Source: Chromobotia macracanthus (taxonomy: Eukaryota > Chordata > Actinopteri > Cypriniformes > Botiidae). Taken from it: 64,000 bases of DNA. The stretch is from positions 2,025,001-2,089,000 of the forward strand of contig JAZGTH010000009.1 in assembly GCA_036877525.1 (NCBI GenBank), given 5' to 3'. Both the position numbers and the translations under genes were made by a program. Below the pieces are notes generated by a model. It ran no database searches, was not told the DNA's origin, and saw only the letters and a program-made list of their open reading frames with translations. Shown here one piece after another: positions 44,801 to 56,478 of the stretch (within the stretch, counting starts at the first letter, position 1; every line of letters starts with the position of its first letter).

Positions 44801-47800
44801 AGAATGCACCAGAGATATTCACTTAATAAGAACTGGTTTAACTGTGTTGCTCTCCTGCAGTACCTTCATCATATGAGGCGGCAGCTGAGGTCCGATGAAG
44901 GATGAGGAGGTGAACTGAGGTCCGTTCATCTTGAGAGAAACAGATGGTCGTGGAGATGACTGACCCGGCGTGTGGTTCACCTGGCCAAAGTCACTTCCGT
45001 TTTTTAAACCAGGTGACCTAAATTACAATGGACACATTCTGATGAGACTTCAAAACAGTTGTATTCTTTTTGAACCTCCTCCTCATGCAGCTCAAATGTA
45101 AATTAAGACGTTTACCTGATGTAGAAAAGCAAGTACGCCTGCTGGTTAAGCACAGCTCTAATATCGCTGAGGGAAACGGACGAGTCGTTCATCTGATACC
45201 ACTGTCCGTTGCTAGCCTGAAACAGAGGATTGACTGAAGTCATAAATTGGGTTTTAACCCAATATTATAGAATTAACAAGATGCTGCAGGTCTATTACTA
45301 TGAACGGGGGAAACTGCAACGCTCAATATGGCTGCTCCAGCGAAGGAAGTCCCGCCTACTAGTTGAAACAGCCAATCGTCAATCGCTAAACAGTAACAGA
45401 GAGCTGTGAGGTACTGGACAGGCTCTGCACGTGCAGTATCTGAAGTGATCTGGAATAACTCGCTTTTATAGTGCAGTTTGAGCTTAATAAACAGGTTTTA
45501 TGGTACAGCTGATCAGTCAGGTTTAATAGTTGGTCTGAAATATATTGTTTAATTGTGAACTTAGCCAGCGATTTTAGAGATATCTGTCTTCCCCCATTCA
45601 AGCAGACAGGACTTGTATGACTGAAATAGATGCCCGGAGGCTCTGCAAAGATGGCTGTTGAGTGCGGAGACTTCTTTATCTGTTTGATGAATAATGCTGC
45701 AGGTCTGTGGCTGGTGGCTTACCTTTATGTAACAGTAGTAATGCCCAGCCTGGCAACTGAAGCCGGAGTGAACCAGCACAGCATACAGAACATAGACCTG
45801 CGGCTCCCCGTGACACTGAGACATGAATGGACGCAAATCTAGATACTCGCAGTATCTCACATCCTGTGAAACAAAGTTCACAACTGAAAACATGAGGAAC
45901 TAAATACATTTCCGCTGATTGCGCTGCATTTTTAAAGGAATAAATGTGCATTTAGAGGCAAATTTCAGCAAATTAAAAATTTGAGATTACATTTAAGTAC
46001 AAATGACCATTAAATCACCATTCATTTTATTTTAACCCACTGTCAGAGTCACTGACAGAGTCAATCCTAATAATTATTATTCATTAAAGGGATAGTTCAT
46101 TCAAAACTGAAAATTGCTAATAATGTTGTAAATAATGTTCAGTTTCCTGGCCAATCGTTTTGCTTCATAAGACTTCAGTATATCACCAGAAGTCAGTCGC
46201 CTGTATGTGCCTTTTTGAATCTTAAAGACACGACACTCGCACACTTGTGTTTAATGAATAACAACATAACACAGTTTCAGCTAAAAGTCTTTCTGATTCT
46301 TCTACACCTTGGATGGCCAGAGGGTGAGCAAAATAACAGCAATTTTCATGTTTGGGTGAACTATCCCATTAATATTCTGTGTGAGGTGTTACCTCAGTGT
46401 GATGGATCTGGGCATACCAGTTTGTCCATGTTCACAGGAAACAGTTACAGAATAAACCTACTAAACCTTTGTTTTATGGCACACTACCTTTGTAATTTTT
46501 CCTCCATTAAAGTTGGCAAACCGCTTCAGTGAGATGGTGAGAACATTAGAACTGCGGTGAATGGTGAATCTCTTTGAGGCGGTAACCATTTTCTTACACC
46601 TGCCAAGACAAGAATCACTGTAACCCTGAGTGACAGTAAATCAAAGCACAAACAAACCAGTTAATCCACACTAATACATTTTATTGGTCTCCAAATTCAT
46701 CATTCTACAATGGATAACAACATTTGTTGGAGATACACAAACTTTTTAAGTGCAATACATGAACACAGCAATTTTGTAAGTAAATCTGAATGCTTTTTCA
46801 TTCCTGGGTAACAATGACGTAATATAAATGTGCTCATAAAAACTTACTTGGAGCATTTGTATGCGTTATCTCCATCAAGTTGCTCTGGCTTAACAAACTG
46901 TTCAAAGGCCTTTGTAAGTGTGTGAGCGGTCTGTAAATATATTCATTAAAGATTAGAGTTTAGCATAAATAATTAAAAGTGGTTACATTAACGTAACCAC
47001 AGTAAACAAGCCTTGTGCTTTATATAAAAAGAGGAAAGTTTCAGTCACCTTTATCTCCAGTGAAATATCTAGGTAAGGATCGAATGTGTCAGAGACAGCT
47101 TTGCAATTCAAACATTTGACTGTGAAAAACACGCATGTATTAGAAACTGTAACAGCAGCAGGAATCTGATCTGCACAGATATGTAATATTCAATCATTAT
47201 CAATCATTCCCCATTTTACACAAACACATCACCGTATGGCAAAGCCTCAGACAGCAAATCAAATTAGTGCTGTCATTCGATAACTTCTCATCACATGCAG
47301 AATTCAGAATGAAACTTAAAAGTAACAGAATTCATGTTTACAAATCTAAAGGTGAGATTTTCATAAGTGAGAAACTGATGACATACCTCTGGATCTCAGA
47401 TAACCCCCAAATATCTGATGCACAAAAGTGGTTGCCTGCGTTTGCCTGTCCAGTCTGACAAAAAACACTTTCATATTAAACTGCACAATTACATTATCAT
47501 AACAGTGTTTTGTCTGGTTGCCTGTCACAGATTATGAGTGAAACCGTAATTCAGTACTCTTAAATGTGAGAATGTACATGTGGAACAGAATTGTTTCATG
47601 CTTTGCTTATAAACAGCGCTGTTTGTACGTACTTGTTTCCAGGCAGGCAGGACTTTTGCATAGCATCAACCGTATACCTCAAAAACTCATGGGCATCTTC
47701 TTGACTTCCAAATCTGAAATGCTTTCCAATCCCTGAAAAAAAAGATCAGTGGAGAATTTTGTAAATAACCGTCAATGAAAACTATTCCTTATCGTTTAAC

Positions 47801-49016
47801 TCTTAATCACTTAAGCAGAAAGTGGCTGCACATTTTTTAAAGGACATTGTGGTTAAACCTTGAGTATCTGGTCTAAACTCTCAACTCCTATCTAGCACTG
47901 ATAGTTTGCACTGATAGCTTTTAGGTTGGGTTGGCAGGAAAGCAACGGTAAAGTTTTCTTAGATGATTCCAAAGCAAACGGTGTGTCCTAAATTGAGCAC
48001 TCACGTTTCAGTTCGTTCAGCACCCCGATGGGCTTGATAACATTTCCAGAGTTGGCAAAAACCTGGATGATGTGATTCTGCATGGTACACATCATACAGA
48101 ATCCAGGCTCATGACCTTGAAAAGAGAAAGCAACACGTAAATCAGAACACGTCACACCAAACATTACGTATAACCTGAGTACATGAGTATAGCACACTTA
48201 CATGTTTTGGAATGCTCTCTAGTTAGCATGTAATTGGCAAGGGGAGCTGTGTAGGTTAGACACTGGAGGGTAGAATTTAGGAAACACGTGTTCCCAAGGT
48301 TCTGGAGACCGGCTCCGATGCGATGGGCCTGGTTCCATTTCAAACAGAGCCGCTCCGGGGAAAAGAGAACCTTCTGAGGAGGAGCAATGCCATCTCCATT
48401 GCTCACCACCACTGCACGGTGGAGATGAGGACAGACAGACATTACTTGTAAACATCGTTACTTTAAATCTGTAACAACTTTCAGTAAAAAATGAACAAAA
48501 CTCAGTTATTGAGCAAGTACATAACAGATCAGTGTTCAAAACTGTCTCCGTACCTCACCCTGACTCTTTATAATCAGTTTATAATCATTATTTTTAATTT
48601 GAATCGTTGGGGCAATTTTCCAGGAAATGCCAGCTTGACTCGTAAGTTAAGAAAATACGTAAAGTAACCTGCAATTTTATGTTTTAAACAGAGCTGGCGA
48701 AAGTTCCCGACTAAAAAGAGCCTACAGTGAGGAACTTTAACACTGATCGTCACGAGAAGCACTTGCCTTGTTCCCGGGTCCTTGGAGAGTCCACTTGGAG
48801 AGCTGTGTTGTTACTCCCGTTCACAGTCACTCCATTCACAGTTGTGGCCACACAAGCAGTCTTGGCCCTCGAAACATCAGTGGCGGAAGGGCTCACACTC
48901 CAGCCCGAACTACTGCTCTCCATGTCTCTGCTGGAGAAAGATGTCACGGAGCTGGAGTGCTTGAGCCGCACTGACTCCAGGTCAGGTTTCTCTGGAGGTT
49001 TGTCAACTATGGTCAT
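41867..49016 (-). CDS. usp42: Ubiquitin-specific protease 42
   Basis: A nuclear deubiquitinase; mammalian USP42 acts on p53 and histone H2B. Fifteen coding exons: 48767-49016, 48202-48411, 48005-48115, 47633-47732, 47387-47454, 47049-47119, 46848-46930, 46488-46599, 45723-45863, 45116-45216, 44864-45017, 43968-44642, 43791-43873, 42789-43703, 41867-42077, joined in frame to 1094 codons. The USP domain has the Cys box GLQNLGNTCFLNSTLQCL, two CxxC zinc pairs (CLNC, CSKC), the His box AGHYYCY and QWYQMNDS. The C-terminal half is Ser- and Arg/Lys-rich, ending in a run of ten Lys, as in human USP42. MTIVDK and GDGIAPPQKVLF separate it from USP36. Intron 1 appears to use a GC donor (CAAG|gcaagt at 48767/48766). 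Confidence 0.95.
46086..46371. mobile_element. hAT-like MITE, copy 1
   Basis: Termini aaagggatagttcat and gggtgaactatccca form the inverted repeat of a very common fish MITE. The interior gaatcttaaagacacgacac is shared with the copy at 61547-61889. It lies in a usp42 intron. Confidence 0.8.
48580..48715. repeat. Interspersed repeat segment
   Basis: cgtaaagtaacctgc ... tttaaacagagctgg recurs, diverged, at about 29422-29470 and 59937-59985. It lies in usp42 intron 1 close to exon 1. Confidence 0.45.
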
Positions 49017-49340
49017 TATTCATTTTCTGAGGAAAAAAAAAACACGTTAATGCACACGTCGACTGTTCATTCACAAGTGTAAATTCAGTCGAAGGGTGAG
49101 GGTTTTAAATATGCCGCAGTATTCAATTATTCAAACATCTTAAATACATTTATAATGTATGTGTATTGATATGTACAGTACTGAGTTTGTGGGAAAGTTG
49201 TGGCTCTATTAATTACATTTTGGTACTATATAGTATTACTATTTATATTTGGGTTGATTAAAGCTTTGGGCTTAAAGCTTCAACTTATTGAACTAAAAAC
49301 ACAACGTTTTAATCTGAAGATTGAGTTTACTTTTCGACTA

Positions 49341-49733
49341 TTATATCTATATAACTATAGTAACTATATCTATATAACTATAGTAACTATATAACTATAT
49401 TAACTATATTAACTATAGTAACTATACCTATATTAACTATATTAACTATATCTATATAACTATATTAACTATATTAACTATAGTAACTATATTAACTATA
49501 TTAACTATATTAACTATATCTATATAACTATATTAACTATATATAACTATATTAACTATAGTAACTATAGTAACTATATCTATATAGCTATAGTAACTAT
49601 ATCTATATAACTATAGTAACTATATCTATATAATATAGTAACTATATCTATATAACTATAGTAACTATATAACTACATTAACTATATAAACTATATCTAT
49701 ATAACTATAGTAACTATATCTATACAACTATAT
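49341..49733. repeat. AT-rich minisatellite
   Basis: About 390 bases built from variants of taactatagtaactatatc and ctatataac. It lies about 300 bases upstream of the usp42 start codon, between it and the CpG island, so the 5'UTR exon of usp42 may lie beyond it. A (caat)n run follows at about 49855-49887. Confidence 0.85.
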
Positions 49734-49849
49734 AACACACTTTCAGATCAGAGGAGCAGCGCTGAGAAACTGAAACTGATTACGTAACACAAAAACAAGA
49801 GCAAAACAATCAGTGATATTGATCTGATGGTTCACATGGAAAGAAAAAT

Positions 49850-49888
<39 letters not shown>

Positions 49889-49889
49889 C

Positions 49890-50660
49890 GTCTGTGTGAG
49901 CGGAGGGTCAGTCGCGGTGTGTCGATCTGTTAAACAGCGTCCGGTGGGCCCGCGGCCCTCACATCGGTTTACGGTCACTTTGACACGGACACATTGACGG
50001 TAAACTCGGAGTCAAACGCGCGCGGGAGCGCCGCGACTCTCCCGGTCGTGCGCGCGGACAGGCTCCGCGCTCGAGTGAGGCCTCCGCGCACCACATTAAG
50101 AACCGAGTGCATCTGACCCGGTACAACGCGAGCTTATCTGGGCTGCTGGGCTGGACTTCTGCTCGGTACTTCCGTTTCATGTTCGCAGAACTCAAGCCGG
50201 CCCGCGTTGAACGCCATGGTAACGGCGAGGCGCAACGATACCGCCGGGGAACAGAAGCGCGTCTCACGGTCCGTGCGCCCTCGTGAACCGGTAAACTCGT
50301 CCGCCGAAACCGGATTGAAAGCGGATTGAAAGCGGAGGCACGGTGCTCAAAAGTCACCGGTGCCGCGGCCGCTCCGGCGGACAAACCCGGTGTTTTCAAT
50401 CAGGCGCCACGCAGCCAAGCGAAGCACACAACGCGTGGGGACACAAAACACACGCAACGTTCACGCAACGTTCACGCAACATTCACGCATCGCATCTGAA
50501 CCAAACGCATCACGTACCGGGACATCCGCGGCTAATTAAACGCGTTCGTCCATTATAAAGATCCGCGGCGCGTCCGGCGGCGAACAATGACGTAGTTCAT
50601 CACGGCTACATCCGGGGACTGCCGTAGTGTCAGCCCGCCGGTCACGAGCGAGCAACATCC
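49890..50660. promoter_or_regulatory. CpG island upstream of usp42
   Basis: CG dinucleotides are dense here and absent nearby. The island lies upstream of usp42 and about 600 bases downstream of the eif2ak1 stop codon, so it is most likely the usp42 promoter with a non-coding first exon. Open frames in it on both strands reflect GC content. Confidence 0.6.
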
Positions 50661-50669
50661 CGTTTAAAC

Positions 50670-50838
50670 GCGACTTTACATCCCATAAACGCGATTTAAA
50701 GAGCGACTTTACATCCCATAAACGCGATTTAAAGAGCGACTTTACATCCCATAAACGCGATTTAAAGAGCGACTTTACATCCCATAACCGCGATTTAAAG
50801 GGCGACTTTACATCCCATAACCGCGATTTAAAGAGCGA
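50670..50838 (+). repeat. 33-bp tandem repeat, five copies, open in frame
   Basis: The unit beginning gcgactttacatcccataaa is repeated five times with few changes (aaacgcg to aaccgcg in the last two). Because 33 is a multiple of three, one frame stays open and reads DFTSHKRDLKS five times within an 88-codon frame at 50627-50893. It abuts the CpG island. No evidence that it is translated. Confidence 0.9.
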
Positions 50839-50893
50839 TCACGGGTCACTTCTGTGCGGTAATGTTTCCTGTTGCGGAGGTCTTCGTGTCTGA

Positions 50894-51299
50894 TCTGGGT
50901 TCAGGTGTTTGGTGGATGATACATAACTGTATCTGTTATGGAGAATATTATGTGTTTTATGTGATGGATGTTACCATGGAAATGCATATTACTAAACCAA
51001 TATGTACCAAAAACACGGAGCTTTGTTTTTGTTTTGCAAATTATAAGGCTATAAATATACAAGGCTAGTGATTTCAATGGCCGGATTATGTGTGAACTGA
51101 GCTATTAGTTCATTAGAAACAAGTCAAATAAATCAAAACACTATTAAAACTGTTCCACTGCTATTGATCTTTACTTTAATGCTGTATAATGCACTATATC
51201 ATTTATATACATGCAAGCAGAGCTGCTTTCACACATGCAACCATTTTCAAAGCACAATTCACATAATGCACAACTGTATTAAAGCACTAAATCGCTTTT
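50894..51299 (-). other. eif2ak1 3'UTR, probable
   Basis: Non-coding sequence past the eif2ak1 stop. The minus strand has the variant poly(A) signal ATTAAA at 51175-51180. Nothing else is recognised. Confidence 0.4.
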
Positions 51300-54200
51300 T
51301 TATGTCTCTCTATTGTGAGAGATCTGTAGCTCACTGATCTGTCTTCTGAGTGTGACAATTTCTTCTTGTTGCTCGTCAATCTTACGCTGTAGAGTATGTA
51401 CAACCTAAAACAGAGAATACAAACACGATGAGAAGATTTCACAGTGTGCAGGATTGCACGGGTCACATTTGCCAAAAAATGGTGATTCGAGCGACACGTA
51501 CCATGTCATTGGCACTGAAGAGGTCACTATGTAGTAACTGAGATGCACTTGGTCGCGTGGAAGGATCTGAGCTGGTCAGCAGTCTGATATGCTTGGCCAG
51601 AGATGGCCAGTTTTTGGACAGTCTGTTAGGGATCTTGCCCTGCCTCAGTTCTCCAAGTGTGCGAACGCGCTCCATTTCAGTCCCAAATGGCTGGAATAAC
51701 TCAAATGCAATCACTCCTGTACTGTACATATCCGACTGTGGGAATGAAATACAACAGAAGCACTGAGCATCATTTTGTACTGCATATCAAATAGCCACAA
51801 CGAGCAAAAGAGTAAACAGAGACACTTAAAACAGCAGTAATATCTAGGCTGTGTAAAACAGAGTCCATTGAGTGTTATGTTATCTGATCTCTTTACCTTT
51901 GAATCATAGTGAGAACCTTTAAGTTGCTCCGGTGCAGCGTAAACAAATGTCCCCACTCCACTGGTGTGAGCTGAGTGTGGAGAGTGGAAACAGACATGCA
52001 CTTCAATCACTGGTATTTCTGCCACAAACAAATTGATATTTATTTGCAAGTGTTTATAATTTGTAATCATAACTAAATTTTTTCTGGTTCGCTCAATGTG
52101 AGATAAGTTACAAGGTTTCTCACCTGTGTCTACACCTGTTTGAGAACTGGAGAACTGCTTGTGTTGCTCCATCACAATGTTCTGGCATGCCAGTCCAAAG
52201 TCCCCTATCTTCACATGACAAGCAGGTCCATGAAGGAAAATGTTTCTGGGCTGTAAATAAACATACACAATATACATTATAAAATAATGTACCAGTCATC
52301 AAACAAATTTATTGGAGCTCTGAATTGCTATGAATGCTCTTTTAATAATCTTAATAAATTGGTTTACATGTATGAAGATCCAAATGGCATTTGGGAGAAA
52401 TGCCAGCAATGTTAGTAGTCTTATGACACAGATAAACAGTGTTAATAAGGGATAAAGTGTACTGATGCTTAATATAGTTTTCTGCAACTAATTATTATTG
52501 ATTCAGTTCTAACGTCAAATAAAAATGGCATTAGATCCCCTGATGTGGTTTTGTACTAAATCATTCATAGGCATTAATAAATGTACTACTTTGGAAGAGA
52601 ACTATCTGTTGTTTTTAGTGGACCTTTAGTAGTACCAAACTACTAAAGCACCAGTTTGGTTTGCAAATTGTTGTATCTCACCAGCCTCGTGTTATCAAAA
52701 CACTCCTCACACGTACACAAATGTTTCCACTGTACTCAACAACTGACTCACTTTATATCAACAATTCCCACATCTATTGGAGATTTTATATCATTTATAT
52801 GATGAATGACAAGTTTATTAATCCAGCTAGACGAGCAGACATACCTTTAGGTCTCTGTGCATAATTCCACGAGAATGAATGTATTCCACTCCTTCAAGTA
52901 TTTTCCTTAAAATGTTCAATGCTTGTTCACAGTCCATTGACTCACAAGGATCTGTGAAAGGTTTAAGATGCTATTATTACTTATTAATATACTTATTAGT
53001 ACTTAATAATACATCATAATCCAACAAGTCAGGCAAAAACAGGTCAGGGTGTATGTAATGACATCTCAACTGAATAATATTTGTAAAAACTAATTTCTAG
53101 CAATGCATATGTGCAGACAGTGATGTCACCTGCAGAAACTAGAAGTTTCTCCATGGTTCTTAAGTTCCGTTCCTGTATCCAGTCTTTCAAAGATCGCTCG
53201 CATAACTGCATTTGTATGTAAAGCATTAACTGGAACTGAAATACAAAAAAAGAAAACATAAAAAACATTAATCAAAATACCTATATGAAGAATGCTTTTT
53301 AAAAACACTGATAAACAACACAAACTATGTCCCATATATTTTCTTATGAGTAACCTGAAGAAAATAATTATTCCTTATATTAATAACATTATTAATGAAA
53401 TTAGCTGAAAGCGGTTAATTAAATTAGTAGGCATTCCTGTATCTTAAACAGTAGAGCATGATGCTAGCAACGTGAGATCATGGGTTCGACTCCTAAGAAA
53501 TGCATGAACTGATAAAATGTTTACCTTTAAAGCAGTGTTTAGTTGCTTTTGTGTCAAATGCATAAATGTAAATTACAATTCAATGTGAATGAACCTCGTA
53601 CCTCGTGCGTCTGCTTGTCGGACCAATCAGGACGGTCCATATCAATGTAAGAGTTATTGTTTAATTCCAGGTCATCTTCTGAGAGCACCGAGTCATCCCA
53701 CTTGGCTGCTGGACACTTGTTCATTCTTTTTCTGCTTGGTTTTCCCAGGAACACACATGGAACAAAGTTATTTGGGTTGTGGATGTTTTTTGGGCACACG
53801 GCGTGATTGGTCTCCTCTTTTGATGTTGAGGATTTGACTGGAAAGCTCCCTAACGTAACTTGATCTTTATCTTCTGGTTGGCCAGAATGTTCAAAAACAA
53901 CAGACGATCCATCGCTGCCGCCAGTACTTTTCTGTGTGTTTCTGAAAGCAAGATTTTCTTTCATTATTCTAAAGTAAAAGCGTTTCGCTTAGATACTTAA
54001 AAACGGGGCTTACCCCTCTTTCTGTGAAGGTTTCTCTAAGGCAGGAATTGTTCGTGAAATGAGGGAATTTGGATCTAAAGATAAGCATGACATTTTGTAT
54101 GATTCATGCCTTTGTCATATCAGCAAGAGAAGCAACATTTTGTTTTAAATTTATAGGTGAACAAGGATCCGATCTCACTAATAAAAAAATCTCCAATCTC

Positions 54201-55845
54201 ACCTACTGTTAATTAAAAGAATCAATTAATCTACTCACGTCCTACAGCGGGCTGAGCGTGCTCCATCCAAGCTGTGTGATATCCCACAATATTGGGATGC
54301 TGTAGGCTGGAAAGCACTTTAACCTCCCGAAGAACCTGCAAGGAGAGAAAAACAGAACAATATGCCATTTAACCGCTAAATGATTTCATGTGATAAATTA
54401 ATGGTAACACAAACACAGGCATGTAATCTGTGATACCTTCCTGCAGTCATCTCTTGTTACGTTTTTAATGAGGATTTTTTTCACAGCATATTGCTGACCA
54501 TCCAGCTTGTTTGTAACCTACAGCAGTAGGAATGGCTTTAGGAGTCACTTTTGTAGCATTGTATGTTCATTATCTTTTCAATAATTGAAAACACACAAAT
54601 AAAAAGATCCAATCTCTGTACCTTAAACACGTTGCCATAGGATCCTCTACCCAGAGCTGCGGTTTCTTCAAATTCACTAAGGTAACGGGATGTCTGTGCT
54701 TGGAAAAGGCCATCTTTTGTTCTGGGACAGATAAACATTACTCAGTTAACAGAAATGTCATAGTATTATTCAAAATACTGTAAGCAAAATTGGAATTGTT
54801 TTCACCTTACGCTCTGGCCTTGTGCACTCAAGTATCTATGATCCTGCAGAAAACCACAGGTAAACAGATGGAGGGCAAAACGGTAATTCACTTTCTTTGT
54901 TTTTGTTGATAAATTGATAGTTAAATTGACTGCTAGATAAGTCGGATTACCTGGGCAAAAAGCGATGAACTGGTTGCATGTATAAGCTCAGTGAATGCGC
55001 GGCTGTGCTGCAGTCGGACTGTGCTGAACTCATCACTAATGGCCAATGGAGAAAGAAGGTTCATGGCTGCCAAGCGCTGGCCAATCACTGAAACGAGAGG
55101 TGTTTGAGAGATAGCTGCACTTATCCTGTATTATTTCTGTTTAAACATAAAACTACAGGTCACTTTATGTACTTTTCATTAGTACGTCAAATGAAATCAA
55201 ACTGATATTCTTGGAAAAGTGGACCAAACAGCTCAAATTTTAAGTCATTATTATGAACTTATCGTTGTGAATCAGGGAGAGGTAAGGAGATCGTGTTGAA
55301 CACTGATCTGTCATGTACTTGTTCAATAACTGATTTTTGTTCACTTTTAACCCAAAGAAGTTACAGATTGCAGCTTTAACACAAATAGTACAAAAACAAA
55401 ACAACACGACAGTTCACTAGTAATGTTTATGTAGTGATAGTAATGACAGCTCACCCTTGAACAGCATGCGTGAACGTTTGGGGTCACTCTCGCAAACAAA
55501 GCACAAGTGTTCCAGCAGGGATCCCAGCAGCAGGTGGTTGGGAATGGCAGAGGCAAATTCCTGGATAGACGGGTACTGTCTGGCCGCCAGCAACACATCA
55601 CGGCTGTTGTCCGAGTCTGAATTTAAACAACAAATAAATCGTGAGAAAAATAATCGATTGTTTAAATATAGGAATATCACATTCTTACTTTTGGATAAAC
55701 ATAGTGTCAATGCATCAATCGTCAGTAACTTCACATTTCCTTTTTATTTTGTGGAAAATCTGTAAATTTAATAAACAACAAATGTCTTACCTTCAGCAAC
55801 AACCTTGGAAATTAAAGCTATAATATCATTTTCCTCTGAATCCAT
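51300..55845 (-). CDS. eif2ak1: Heme-regulated eIF2alpha kinase (HRI)
   Basis: HRI phosphorylates eIF2alpha under heme shortage, oxidative or mitochondrial stress and slows translation. Fifteen coding exons: 55791-55845, 55455-55616, 54951-55087, 54806-54843, 54622-54721, 54437-54517, 54239-54335, 54014-54074, 53602-53941, 53130-53235, 52845-52951, 52124-52250, 51897-51970, 51502-51735, 51300-51404; 607 codons in frame (human 630). The kinase keeps GRGSYGNVFK, the lysine in YAVKKI, HRDLKPRNIFL, KIGDFGLAC and AAPEQL, with the family's kinase insert in exon 9 and a C-terminal coiled coil. Odd: of the His-His pair in the N-terminal domain only one remains (RLQHSRA against RLHHNRA), and the Cys-Pro pair of the insert region reads Pro-Cys. 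Start MDSEENDII is the first ATG of the frame. Confidence 0.94.
53431..53577 (+). mobile_element. tRNA-derived SINE (HE1-like)
   Basis: ggcattcctgtatcttaaac, gatcatgggttcgactcc, gaactgataaaatgt and the tail tcaaatgcataaatgtaaat identify a full-length plus-strand copy in the eif2ak1 intron between exons 9 and 10. Confidence 0.75.
55220..55380 (+). repeat. Interspersed repeat copy
   Basis: Contains gttgtgaatcagggagagg and tctgtcatgtacttgttca, matching 7930-8050, and ends gttacagattgcagctttaa, a motif also at 59993-60013. It lies in an eif2ak1 intron. Confidence 0.55.
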
Positions 55846-56478
55846 TGAGACATTAAATGAACAACACACACAGTACTCTCTTATAAACAGAGTATATAGT
55901 GACACAGCTTGTCTGTGCAGTATGGGCTGGATAAGGCTGAAGTAACTTATCAGCTTGAAACATTTTCAAGTTAACCCCACACCCCTAAGATGGCCCACAG
56001 AGGAAATATTAGGCAGGAGGAACATTTACATAAAATGTACATTTATGCATTTGCGCTGACACAATTTGACAGTTTTATCACTTAAAGATAGGACGGGCGG
56101 TTTCAGAGAGGCTAGCAATAGCAGGTTAGTTTTGAAAGCATAAGATCCTGCCCTCCGTTCAGAGCGATCTCCAAAGCCACGCCTCCTCCAATAGTGCGAG
56201 GAGGTATGCAAATACATTGTCTGACCGGCATGTAGGACATCCTATCATTGCGTTCGGACCAAATACAATGATTGGACAAACATTTTATGGTCCTGCACCT
56301 TTCACACAACATATTTAAGTATTACTTAAGTATTATTTATTTACTTTCTTGTGTTTTAACAGTGCACAGACAGAACACAATCTAAGCACTGCTTTCCTGT
56401 ATTGCAACTGATGCATTCACTGTCTGATAGACCTTCACTTGGTATCAGTCATATTGACTGAACATTTAATGGACTCAC
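55846..56478. other. Spacer between eif2ak1 and the HURP-like gene
   Basis: Contains the eif2ak1 promoter region, which is not CG-rich, and an inverted repeat copy at 56085-56215. If the HURP-like gene continued past exon 56479-56519 its next exon should lie here; none was found. Confidence 0.45.
56085..56215 (-). repeat. Interspersed repeat, copy 2
   Basis: The reverse complement reads ggaggaggcgtggctttgg, ttatgctttcaaaa and ctagcctctctgaaac, a diverged copy of 16740-16860. Confidence 0.65.
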
